Below, piece by piece: positions 42,666 to 48,209 of a DNA stretch of 48,209 nucleotides (positions are counted from its first letter, which is position 1; each line of letters opens with the position of its first letter). This stretch comes from an uncultured bacterium (lineage in GTDB: Bacteria > Bacillota > Clostridia > Oscillospirales > Ruminococcaceae): contig CAJMLV010000021.1 of assembly GCA_905214345.1 (NCBI GenBank), positions 1 through 48,209 on the forward strand, given 5' to 3'. The translations under genes were made by a program, and so were the position numbers. The notes beneath the pieces are model-generated. The model was not told the DNA's origin. It saw only the letters and a list, made by a program, of their open reading frames with translations, and did no database searches.

Positions 42666-42693
42666 ATTTTATCATGGAAAATTTCCCTGTCAA
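42666..42693 (-). promoter_or_regulatory. Promoter of the second TetR gene
   Basis: On the minus strand TTGACA (42693-42688), a 16-bp spacer and TAAAAT (42671-42666). Two TCACATCA copies lie just downstream (near 42630-42655) and may bind a regulator. Confidence 0.7.
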
Positions 42694-42765
42694 TGGGGAG
42701 ATTCCGCTGCCGGGTGCGGCCCGGGCGGCGGAATGAGTGAAGAGAGCAAAGAGGTTCTTACATAT

Positions 42766-43635
42766 ATGAAAGTGGCAATCGCAACCGATACAAACAGCAG
42801 CATGAACCGGAAAGATGCCCGCAAGAACGGGGTGTATCTGCTGCCCATGCCGGTGATCGTGGACGGCACCGTGTACCTGGAGGGCATCGACATCACCAAC
42901 GCCCAACTGTATGCGGCCATGAAAGAGCACAAATCCCTGTCCTCCTCCCAGCCTTCGCCGGGGCAGCTGGTGGAGTTCTGGGACGGTATCCTGCAGGACG
43001 GCTATGACGAGGTGGTGTATATCCCTATGTCCAGCGGGCTGAGCAACTCCTGTTTCAATGCCATCCAGCTGGCCAAGGACTACAACGGCAAGGTGCAGGT
43101 GGTGGATAACCACCGCATTTCCCTCACCCAGGAAGCTTCTGTCCAGAGTGCCTGCAAGCTGGCCAGGCAGGGCATGAACGCCACGGCCATCAAGGCGTAT
43201 CTGGAAGAACGGGCCTATGATGCCAGCATCTACATCACGGTGGATTCCATGGAATACCTGAAAAAAGGGGGCCGTGTCACTCCTGCCGCCGCTACCTTTG
43301 CCACCGTGCTGAACCTGAAACCCGTGCTGACCATCCAGGGGGACAAGCTGGATACCTTCGCCAAAGCCCGGGGAATGCAGCAGGCAGAACTGAAGATGAT
43401 CGAGGCCATCAAGAAAGACCGCGCCACCCGGTTTGCCAATGTGCCGGACGAGCTGCTGCGGGTGGAAACCGCCGGTACCTTTGAAAACGACGAGAAGGCC
43501 AAGCGCTGGCGCAAGATGGTACAGGCGGAGTTCCCGGGCATCAAGGTGTCCTATGCCCACCTGCCCTGCAGCATTGCCTGCCATGTGGGCATCAACGCCG
43601 TGGGGACCGGCATCATGAAGAAAGAGATTCTCTGA
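42766..43635 (+). CDS. DegV family fatty-acid-binding protein
   Basis: A 289-residue protein. MKVAIATDTNSSM, SSSQPSPGQL, VYIPMSSGLSNSCFNA and TVDSMEYLKKGGRV are hallmarks of DegV (FakB-like) proteins, which bind a fatty acid in a deep pocket; some present it to a FakA kinase for phosphorylation. Whether this one works with FakA is unknown. The start at 42766 gives the usual N-terminus, although the GAGG site is 11 bp away; an ATG at 42733 adds 11 residues. It could complement the oleate hydratase found 11 kb away in fatty-acid handling (inference). It ends at a strong terminator. Confidence 0.93.
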   Translation: MKVAIATDTNSSMNRKDARKNGVYLLPMPVIVDGTVYLEGIDITNAQLYAAMKEHKSLSSSQPSPGQLVEFWDGILQDGYDEVVYIPMSSGLSNSCFNAIQLAKDYNGKVQVVDNHRISLTQEASVQSACKLARQGMNATAIKAYLEERAYDASIYITVDSMEYLKKGGRVTPAAATFATVLNLKPVLTIQGDKLDTFAKARGMQQAELKMIEAIKKDRATRFANVPDELLRVETAGTFENDEKAKRWRKMVQAEFPGIKVSYAHLPCSIACHVGINAVGTGIMKKEIL

Positions 43636-43647
43636 CACACCAACCAT

Positions 43648-43702
43648 ACGGAAAACGCCGCGGAAAGCGAGTAAACTCTTCGCTTTCCGCGGCGTTTTCC
43701 GT
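43648..43702. terminator. Bidirectional terminator between DegV and flavodoxin genes
   Basis: A perfect 23-bp stem (43648-43670 with 43680-43702), 9-nt loop, with A-rich and T-rich flanks; serves both converging operons. Confidence 0.88.
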
Positions 43703-43719
43703 TTTCGATACCAAAAGAC

Positions 43720-44187
43720 TCAGCCTTTGGCGGTTTGTTCAAAGTTTTTCTGCATATCCCGGTAAAACTGACGGGCGTTTTCCAGGTCGCGGTCGTCGGG
43801 ATGACCTTTGGCTAGACCGCCCACCAGCTTGAAGGGCCCGAAGGTGTCGAAGCCTTTGCAGCTGAATTCACCCAGCACCGGGCAGCCCTTTCCGGCGGCA
43901 ATCTCCTTCACGGCTTTGGCACCGGTACCCTTGGCCCCGCCGTAGGTGTACACAAAGAACACCGGTTTGCCCTGGGGCAGGTATTGCCGGGCAAATTCCA
44001 CCACGGACTTCTGGAATTCAAAACCGTAAATGCCCGAAGCAAAGCCGATGCAGTCGTAATCATCCAGCCGCACGGTCTGCCGGGCGGTCACATCGATGAG
44101 CTCCACATCCCCTTCCGCGGCCATGGCCTGTAAGACCTTCAGGGTGTTGCCGTGGTGGCGGGAATAGTAGCAGACAGCGGTTTTCAT
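43720..44187 (-). CDS. Flavodoxin domain protein
   Basis: A 155-residue protein with the short flavodoxin pattern: AVCYYSRHHGNTLKVLQAMA binds the FMN phosphate, then DCIGFASGIYGFEFQK and FFVYTYGGAKGTGAKA. It should carry one or two electrons to an unknown partner. Length is typical for the family. The start overlaps the stop of the SDR gene by 4 bp (ATGA), so the two are translationally coupled; it is the last gene of a four-gene operon. Confidence 0.87.
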   Translation of the reverse strand: MKTAVCYYSRHHGNTLKVLQAMAAEGDVELIDVTARQTVRLDDYDCIGFASGIYGFEFQKSVVEFARQYLPQGKPVFFVYTYGGAKGTGAKAVKEIAAGKGCPVLGEFSCKGFDTFGPFKLVGGLAKGHPDDRDLENARQFYRDMQKNFEQTAKG

Positions 44188-44900
44188 TGGTCGGTCCCCC
44201 CTTGCAGCGTCCAGCCGAAGTCATTGTGATAGATCATCTGGCGGGTCATGCCGCCGTCAATGCAGATGTTTTCCCCCGTGATGAACCCCGCCTTGTCGGA
44301 ACAGAGATACAGCACCATGTTGGCGATGTCCAGTGGATTGCCCACCCGCCCGGCGGGCTGCTGGCAGGCGTCCGGGCCTTCGTATACGGTATAGTCGGTA
44401 TCGATCCAGCCGGGAGCGATGGCATTCACCCGCACCCGCCCCGCCAGGCTTACCGCCAGTGCGTGGGTCAGGGCGGAGATACCGCCCTTGGCTGCGGTGT
44501 AGCTTTCGGTCTGGGGCTGGCTCATCCGGTCCCGGGAAGAAGAGATGTTCACAATGGCTGCCCCCGGGGCAAAATGGGGAGCAAACAGCTTGGCCAGATA
44601 GAACGGTGCCGTGACCCCCACCCGCAGGGCGTAGTTGAACTCCTCATAGCTGCACGCATCGATGCCCTTCATCAGGGGCAGGGCGTTGTTGATCAGGTAG
44701 TCCACATGACCGTGCTCCGCAATGACCTTGCGGGCAAAGTCCTCCAGAACCTGTTGGTCGGCCAGATCTCCCACATAATAGTCGTTGGGCAGCAGGTCAA
44801 TGATACATACCCTGGCCCCGGCTTTGCGGAATTCCTCCGCAATGGCCTTTCCGATGCCTTTGGCGCCGCCGGTGATGACGGCTACTTTGTTTTCAAACAT
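44184..44900 (-). CDS. Short-chain dehydrogenase/reductase (SDR)
   Basis: A 238-residue classical SDR. The dinucleotide motif TGGAKGIG lies at residues 10-17, NNA at about 88-90, the catalytic Ser in VNISSSRD and the YTAAK catalytic pair follow. It reduces or oxidises an alcohol/keto substrate with NAD(P)H. The substrate is unknown. The start at 44900 follows AAGGAGGA; the extension to 45008 lacks a site and overlaps the upstream gene. It sits 11 bp after the TIGR04076 gene and overlaps the flavodoxin gene by 4 bp. Confidence 0.92.
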   Translation of the reverse strand: MFENKVAVITGGAKGIGKAIAEEFRKAGARVCIIDLLPNDYYVGDLADQQVLEDFARKVIAEHGHVDYLINNALPLMKGIDACSYEEFNYALRVGVTAPFYLAKLFAPHFAPGAAIVNISSSRDRMSQPQTESYTAAKGGISALTHALAVSLAGRVRVNAIAPGWIDTDYTVYEGPDACQQPAGRVGNPLDIANMVLYLCSDKAGFITGENICIDGGMTRQMIYHNDFGWTLQGGTDQ

Positions 44901-44911
44901 AGGAATCCTCC

Positions 44912-45226
44912 TTATTCCGCGTCCTCGTCCAGGGCTTCCACCAGAAAACTTACCGGGCGGAACCCGTCGTTGCAGGAAAGCATGGCGGATTTCGGGTTCT
45001 TCATCCAACCGTCATAGAAGTTCTGGCCGCCATGGCTCAATGCCAGTACAAACGGGGAGAGGGTATCCCAGGCGCTCTGGCAGAATCCCTCCGGCTTTTC
45101 CCAGCCGTTGGCGATAAAGACCTGCCCTTCCCGCATATCGCAGGCGTGGGCGATGGGATTCTCGTACCGGGCCATCAGGTCTTCATACTTGGTGATGCGC
45201 ATGACGGTGATACGGCACTTTTTCAT
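44912..45226 (-). CDS. TIGR04076 family small protein
   Basis: A 104-residue soluble protein starting MKKCRITVMRI with Cys4, a pattern, size and later CDMREGQVF, PEGFCQSAWDTLSPFVLALSHGG that match the TIGR04076 family, found widely in anaerobes and without assigned function. The conserved Cys residues suggest redox or metal binding. It overlaps the deformylase-like gene by 4 bp (ATGA), so it is translated with it. The link with an SDR and a flavodoxin suggests a small-molecule redox pathway, but this is inference. Confidence 0.8.
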   Translation of the reverse strand: MKKCRITVMRITKYEDLMARYENPIAHACDMREGQVFIANGWEKPEGFCQSAWDTLSPFVLALSHGGQNFYDGWMKNPKSAMLSCNDGFRPVSFLVEALDEDAE

Positions 45227-45633
45227 ATGATGATCCCCTCGCAGTGGTCGATCTCATGCTGGATGATCTGGGCCGTCCAGCCGGTAAAGGTCTTGATGCG
45301 CTCCTGGAACTTCTCGTTCTGCCAGCGTACCTTGATGGTTTTCCACCGCTTGACCGGGCGCACCCCGGTCAGGGAAAGGCAGCCCTCCTCGGTATCGTAA
45401 GGGCCGGATTTTTTGAGGATCTCCGGGTTGAACATGACCATGTAGCTGCCCTCGTTGTCAAAGGCAATGATCCGCTTGTTCACTCCGATCATGTTGGCGG
45501 CCATGCCCACACAGCCCTCCTGGTGGTGTTCCAGCGTCTCCAGCAGGTCGGCGGCCACAGTCAGGTCGGCAGGTCCGGCGGGTTCAGCCTTTTGGGCCAG
45601 AAAAGTCTCATCCTTGCAGATTTCACGAATCAT
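45223..45633 (-). CDS. Peptide deformylase-like protein, Gln motif altered
   Basis: A 136-residue protein close in fold marks to peptide deformylase: EGCLS (E83-S87, with C85 as metal ligand) and HEIDH (H126, E127, H130). Motif 1, normally G-x-G-x-A-A-x-Q, is CVGMAANM here, with Met48 in place of the catalytic Gln and Cys41 in place of the first Gly. It may be a divergent deformylase with low activity or an enzyme with another substrate. The start at 45633 follows AAAGGAG; the longer frame to 45759 overlaps the promoter. It heads an operon with TIGR04076, SDR and flavodoxin genes, an odd setting for the essential def gene, which is expected elsewhere. Confidence 0.82.
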   Translation of the reverse strand: MIREICKDETFLAQKAEPAGPADLTVAADLLETLEHHQEGCVGMAANMIGVNKRIIAFDNEGSYMVMFNPEILKKSGPYDTEEGCLSLTGVRPVKRWKTIKVRWQNEKFQERIKTFTGWTAQIIQHEIDHCEGIII

Positions 45634-45703
45634 GACGGTTTCTCCTTTATGTGCGTATCCGGCAGGCGGCGGGGCTCCGGTCCGCTGCGGCGTTATGAGT
45701 AAA

Positions 45704-45732
45704 ATTATAAGCGCCATTGCTGGGGAGTGCAA
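45704..45732 (-). promoter_or_regulatory. Promoter of the deformylase-like operon
   Basis: On the minus strand TTGCAC (45732-45727), a 17-bp spacer and a perfect TATAAT (45709-45704). The leader is about 64 nt. Confidence 0.8.
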
Positions 45733-45822
45733 GATGGGACAAAACGGTATGGGAGGCAAACGGAGATGTCAGGACCGGTCGGAATCGTGGATGCGCATTC
45801 TGCAAACGATGCAAAGGGTGGC

Positions 45823-46578
45823 TTACAGGAACAACTCACATTCCTTCCGGCCGGCACAGGCTTTTTTCAGGACCAACCCCACAACGCTTTGCATAACGGG
45901 GGAAATCCGGCGGGCCTTTTGCGGGCATACCGCGACACAGCGCATGCAGGAAATGCAGGCAGCCTTGTCCACCTTTTTGGGATCGTGCAGGTCAATGGCA
46001 CTTACCGGACATTCCCGGGCACAAACGCCGCAGCCGGTGCAGCTGCCGGTGGGTTTGGGAACGGCACCTGCACCACTGGTTTTGCGGTAAGGCCGGTTGC
46101 CGGGCAGGGTGGGGGAGGTGTCGCTGCCGTTTTGCAGCTTTTGGGCAATGCGGTGCCCGAATTCCGTAAGACGAGCCGAGTCGGCTTTGTCCGGGCGCCC
46201 GGCGGCAATCTGCCGGGCAATGGAATGTTCCGCCAGGGCAGCAACCCCGGCTACGGGGCGGAACCCGGCCCGGCGGGCGGTATCTTCCAGTTCTGCCAGG
46301 GTGTCCTCATAGGCGCGGTTGCCGTACACGCAAAGCAGCACGGCGCGGGCATCATTGCCCTGCAGCGCTTCGAGCCGCTGCGCTGCCGCCGAAGGGACCC
46401 GCCCGCCGAAGGAAGGGACCGCCAGCACTGCTACATCCTCCGGGGAAAGGGACGGCAAATCTTCAACAGGGTGGATCAGGTCGACAAAGATGACCTCGCC
46501 GCCTAAAGCGCTAGCCAGAAAATCGGCGCATTTGCGAGTGCCGCCGGTGGGGCTGAAGCAGAATTCGTATACCTTCAT
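45823..46578 (-). CDS. EFR1-type flavodoxin/ferredoxin fusion protein
   Basis: A 251-residue protein. The N-terminal half is flavodoxin-like (FCFSPTGGTRKCADFLASAL at about 6-25, then AVPSFGGRVP). The C-terminus has two [4Fe-4S] motifs: CTGCGVCARECP and CISCMRCVAVCP. It should pass electrons between FMN and iron-sulfur centres. The start at 46578 (MKVYEF) follows GGAGG; the ATG at 46596 lies just upstream of the ribosome site. It is divergent from an Rrf2 regulator, with two palindromic operators and a consensus promoter in the gap, so repression by that regulator, perhaps relieved by redox or nitrosative stress, is likely. Confidence 0.9.
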   Translation of the reverse strand: MKVYEFCFSPTGGTRKCADFLASALGGEVIFVDLIHPVEDLPSLSPEDVAVLAVPSFGGRVPSAAAQRLEALQGNDARAVLLCVYGNRAYEDTLAELEDTARRAGFRPVAGVAALAEHSIARQIAAGRPDKADSARLTEFGHRIAQKLQNGSDTSPTLPGNRPYRKTSGAGAVPKPTGSCTGCGVCARECPVSAIDLHDPKKVDKAACISCMRCVAVCPQKARRISPVMQSVVGLVLKKACAGRKECELFL

Positions 46579-46678
46579 CTGAGAAAACCTCCGCATTTTG
46601 GGGACACGGCATCCCGGAAGGTACTGCGCTCTTTCACAAAAAAAGCTTGCACATCAGGGCCGTTCCCGCTACAATACA

Positions 46679-46697
46679 TGTAAATTGTAAAATTACA
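46679..46697. promoter_or_regulatory. Second Rrf2-type operator (imperfect TGTAA/TTACA dyad)
   Basis: TGTAA (46679-46683) and TTACA (46693-46697) bound a 19-bp imperfect palindrome. It sits at the transcription start side of the EFR1 promoter. Confidence 0.6.
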
Positions 46698-46706
46698 TCC
46701 ACCGGC

Positions 46707-46735
46707 ACTATACCATGACACAGATGTAATGTCAA
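46707..46735 (-). promoter_or_regulatory. Consensus promoter of the EFR1 gene
   Basis: On the minus strand a perfect TTGACA (46735-46730), a 17-bp spacer and TATAGT (46712-46707) with TGG in front. The -35 box lies inside the operator palindrome. Confidence 0.85.
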
Positions 46736-46747
46736 GAATTACATCTG
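46721..46747. promoter_or_regulatory. Main Rrf2-type operator palindrome
   Basis: Perfect 10-bp arms CAGATGTAAT (46721-46730) and ATTACATCTG (46738-46747) with a 7-bp spacer. It covers the EFR1 -35 box and lies 28 bp upstream of the Rrf2 gene, so one bound dimer could control both divergent genes. Confidence 0.8.
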
Positions 46748-46775
46748 CGCATCCGCGCGGCGGAAGGAGGTTCCC

Positions 46776-47216
46776 ATGCAGCTCAGCATGAAATGTTCGG
46801 TAGCGGTGCATTGTCTGATCTTTATCTGGGAAGCCCGGGGCAGGCAGCGGGTCACCAGTACGCTGCTCGCCCAAAGCACCGGCTGCAATCCCGTTATCAT
46901 CCGCAATATTCTCAGTTCGCTGAAAAAGGCGGGGCTGATTACCGTATCCCGGGGGCCCGGAGGAGCGGAACTCTGCCGGGACCCTGCCGACATCACCCTG
47001 CATGAGATCTATGCCGCTCTGGAACCGGACGGCCTGTCCTCCATCATCGGCATCCATCCCTGCGGCGGTCGTCCTTGCCCGGTAGCCCGCAATATCAGCC
47101 GGGTGCTGAAACATGCCTATCATGAGATCGAGGATTCCATTGACCGGACCATGGATGGAATTACCCTTGCATCCATGATCGATGACCTGGAAAAAAACGA
47201 AAACACCGCCGGATAA
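46776..47216 (+). CDS. Rrf2 family transcriptional regulator
   Basis: A 146-residue protein. The winged helix is clear: VTSTLLAQSTGCNPVIIRNILSSLKKAGLITVSRGPGGAELCRDPADITLHEIY (about 27-80). Downstream HPCGGRPCPVARN keeps two Cys where IscR/NsrR-type members have three, as in the YwnA-like branch, so a cluster ligand is not certain and thiol sensing is possible. The start at 46776 follows GGAAGGAGG. Both it and the divergent flavodoxin/ferredoxin gene are served by the TGTAA/TTACA operators in between, which points to autoregulation. A terminator follows directly. Confidence 0.92.
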   Translation: MQLSMKCSVAVHCLIFIWEARGRQRVTSTLLAQSTGCNPVIIRNILSSLKKAGLITVSRGPGGAELCRDPADITLHEIYAALEPDGLSSIIGIHPCGGRPCPVARNISRVLKHAYHEIEDSIDRTMDGITLASMIDDLEKNENTAG

Positions 47217-47218
47217 AG

Positions 47219-47258
47219 AATCTCCCCGCCGGGGCCTGCCCTGACGGGGAGATTTTTT
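47219..47258 (+). terminator. Terminator after the Rrf2 gene
   Basis: A 10-bp stem AATCTCCCCG (47219-47228) with CGGGGAGATT (47245-47254), a 16-nt loop that can pair further, then TTTTTT. It lies between converging genes. Confidence 0.85.
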
Positions 47259-47275
47259 ATGGGAGAAGAAGAGAA

Positions 47276-48146
47276 TCAACGGTTGAACTGTTTCTTGATG
47301 CGCACGAACAGGCGTTCGATGGTGTAGGCGACGGCGAACACCAGCAGGATGGCCACACCGGCGGTGCCTTAATCATAGCCCTGCAGGCTGTTGGAGATCA
47401 CATAGCCGATGCCGCCGGCACCCACCATGCCCAGGATGGCACATTCGGAAAAGTTGGTTTCCAGGCGCATGCCGGCCCAGGCCACGATCTGGGAAAAGGC
47501 CGCCGGCAGGATGGCGTTGCAGAAGATACTCAGCCGGCTGGCACCGGTCACCTCCAGAGATTCCACCGTTTCGTCCGGGATGCTTTCAAAGCTCTGGGCA
47601 AAGGATTTGGTGAAGAAAGCGGTGGTGTGTACACACAGGCCCGCCACACCGGCTTCCGGGCCCATGCCCAGGCAGACCAGCATCAGCAGGACCCACACGG
47701 GGGGGCACCGCCCGCAGGAAGGTGAAGAAGGATTGGGTCAGTACCGACAGAACCGGCAGACGGAAGACGTTGCGGGCTGCCAGCATGCCAAAGACGATGC
47801 CCAGCAGCAGGCTGTACAGCAGAGAGAGCACAGCGATGGAGATGGTTTCCACCAGCGAGGAGAAAATCAGGTCCATGTTGGAAAAATCCAGGTGTGCCAG
47901 ATTCCAGAACACGATGCCTATATCCGGCACACGTGAAAGCATCTTGCCCCAGTCGATGCCCAGATACCACAAACTCAGCATGGCCAGCAAAGCGGTGCCG
48001 GTGAGGAAAACCGGGATAAAGGGATTGCGCTGACGGCACCGGACGGGGATACGGCCCCGGGAATCCCGGGGGATGGCGGCTGCTTTGGCGGAAGAAACCG
48101 TCGAGGGTTCGCCTGTTTCCAGGCAGGGAGACAGCTGCGGGCTCAT
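47276..48146 (-). pseudogene. phnE: Phosphonate ABC transporter permease phnE, broken by a frameshift and a stop
   Basis: Read with two corrections this is a 289-residue PhnE permease: an N-terminal cytoplasmic stretch, helix near PVFLTGTALLAMLSLWYLG, then LVETISIAVLSLLYSLLLGIVFGMLAAR, the SFESIPDETVESLEVTGASRLSIFCNAILPAAFSQI coupling loop and MVGAGGIGYVI near the end. Lesion 1: seven G at 47699-47705 (C on the coding strand) where six keep the frame (RAVPPVWVLLML). Lesion 2: TAA at 47371-47369 where a Tyr codon would read GYD-Y-GTAGVAILLVFAV. The tail stays readable to the TGA at 47278-47276. The start at 48146 follows TAGGAG. An intact copy would import phosphonate or phosphite with PhnC and PhnD, outside the window. 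Confidence 0.85.
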
Positions 48147-48160
48147 TTCAACAGCTCCTA

Positions 48161-48209
48161 TTACAATAAATTTGGACAGGAAAACCGGGCAGCCAGTTCG
48201 GCTTTCCCT
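48161..48209 (-). CDS. Possible 3' tail of the gene upstream of phnE
   Basis: About 15 codons ending in TAA at 48163-48161 (ending ...SCPNLL) could be the end of a gene upstream of phnE, such as phnC or another phnE copy. The stretch is too short to identify; the other frame also stays open. Confidence 0.25.
   Translation of the reverse strand, partial: GKAELAARFSCPNLL

Noticed and set aside
47699..47705. Phase-variable homopolymer switch in phnE
   Set aside because: Changing the run to six would restore the frame, but the separate TAA at 47369-47371 would still truncate the protein, so switching alone is not supported.
1..48209. tRNA, rRNA, CRISPR, insertion sequences or prophage genes
   Set aside because: No cloverleaf, rRNA core, regularly spaced repeat, transposase or integrase motif was found by eye on either strand.

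Overview
The window looks like chromosomal DNA of a gut anaerobe of the Clostridia, most likely the Oscillospiraceae/Ruminococcaceae (Faecalibacterium-, Gemmiger- or Subdoligranulum-like). This is inferred from the GC-rich coding sequence, strong AGGAGG-type ribosome sites, sugar ABC importers without their own ATPase, YesM/YesN-type sensing, and accessory genes such as oleate hydratase. I see no rRNA, tRNA, CRISPR array, transposase or phage gene.

Layout: (1) 1-3097, minus strand: an energy-coupling-factor (ECF) vitamin/metal importer in the order S, fused A-A, T, with T cut by the window edge. (2) 3343-4491: glycerate kinase. (3) 4572-25719: a carbohydrate island of about 21 kb. It holds a GH35 plus GH2-like glycosidase operon; a first sugar ABC importer (lipoprotein, permease, permease) followed by a 3'-truncated GH88 unsaturated glucuronyl hydrolase; a small NFU-domain gene coupled to a GH38 alpha-mannosidase; a second sugar ABC importer; an AraC-type response regulator and its histidine kinase; and a GH28 pectinase-like enzyme on the opposite strand. 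Neither importer has an ATPase here, so both must borrow one from elsewhere (inference from the CUT1 family). (4) 26128-28989: a MarR repressor with a membrane-anchored Ntn-type amide hydrolase, divergent from an HSL-family esterase. (5) 29180-35818: a CmpB-like membrane protein, oleate hydratase, a DUF308 membrane protein, a Crp/Fnr regulator, a YdcF-like DUF218 protein and a MATE efflux pump with a terminator-like leader. (6) 35882-38741: a TetR gene and cation/proton antiporter operon with a palindromic promoter, and a GNAT-like acyltransferase. (7) 39095-43635: DUF308 and PH-domain proteins, a macrodomain-HTH fusion beside a VWA protein, a second TetR regulator and DegV. (8) 43720-45633: a four-gene operon (atypical peptide deformylase, TIGR04076 protein, SDR, flavodoxin). 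(9) 45823-47216: a flavodoxin/ferredoxin fusion divergent from an Rrf2 regulator, with two TGTAA/TTACA operators between them. (10) 47276-48146: a phnE permease broken by a frameshift and an in-frame stop.

Functionally, the island would take up and trim plant or host glycans, with the two-component system as the probable sensor. The rest is stress, lipid and redox accessory material. No obviously new multi-gene defence-type system is visible. The most distinctive items are the macrodomain-HTH/VWA pair, the deformylase-like operon lacking the usual catalytic Gln, the NFU-mannosidase pairing, the palindrome-on-promoter control sites, and two decaying genes (GH88 and phnE). All assignments come from reading the sequence by eye; no database search was run.
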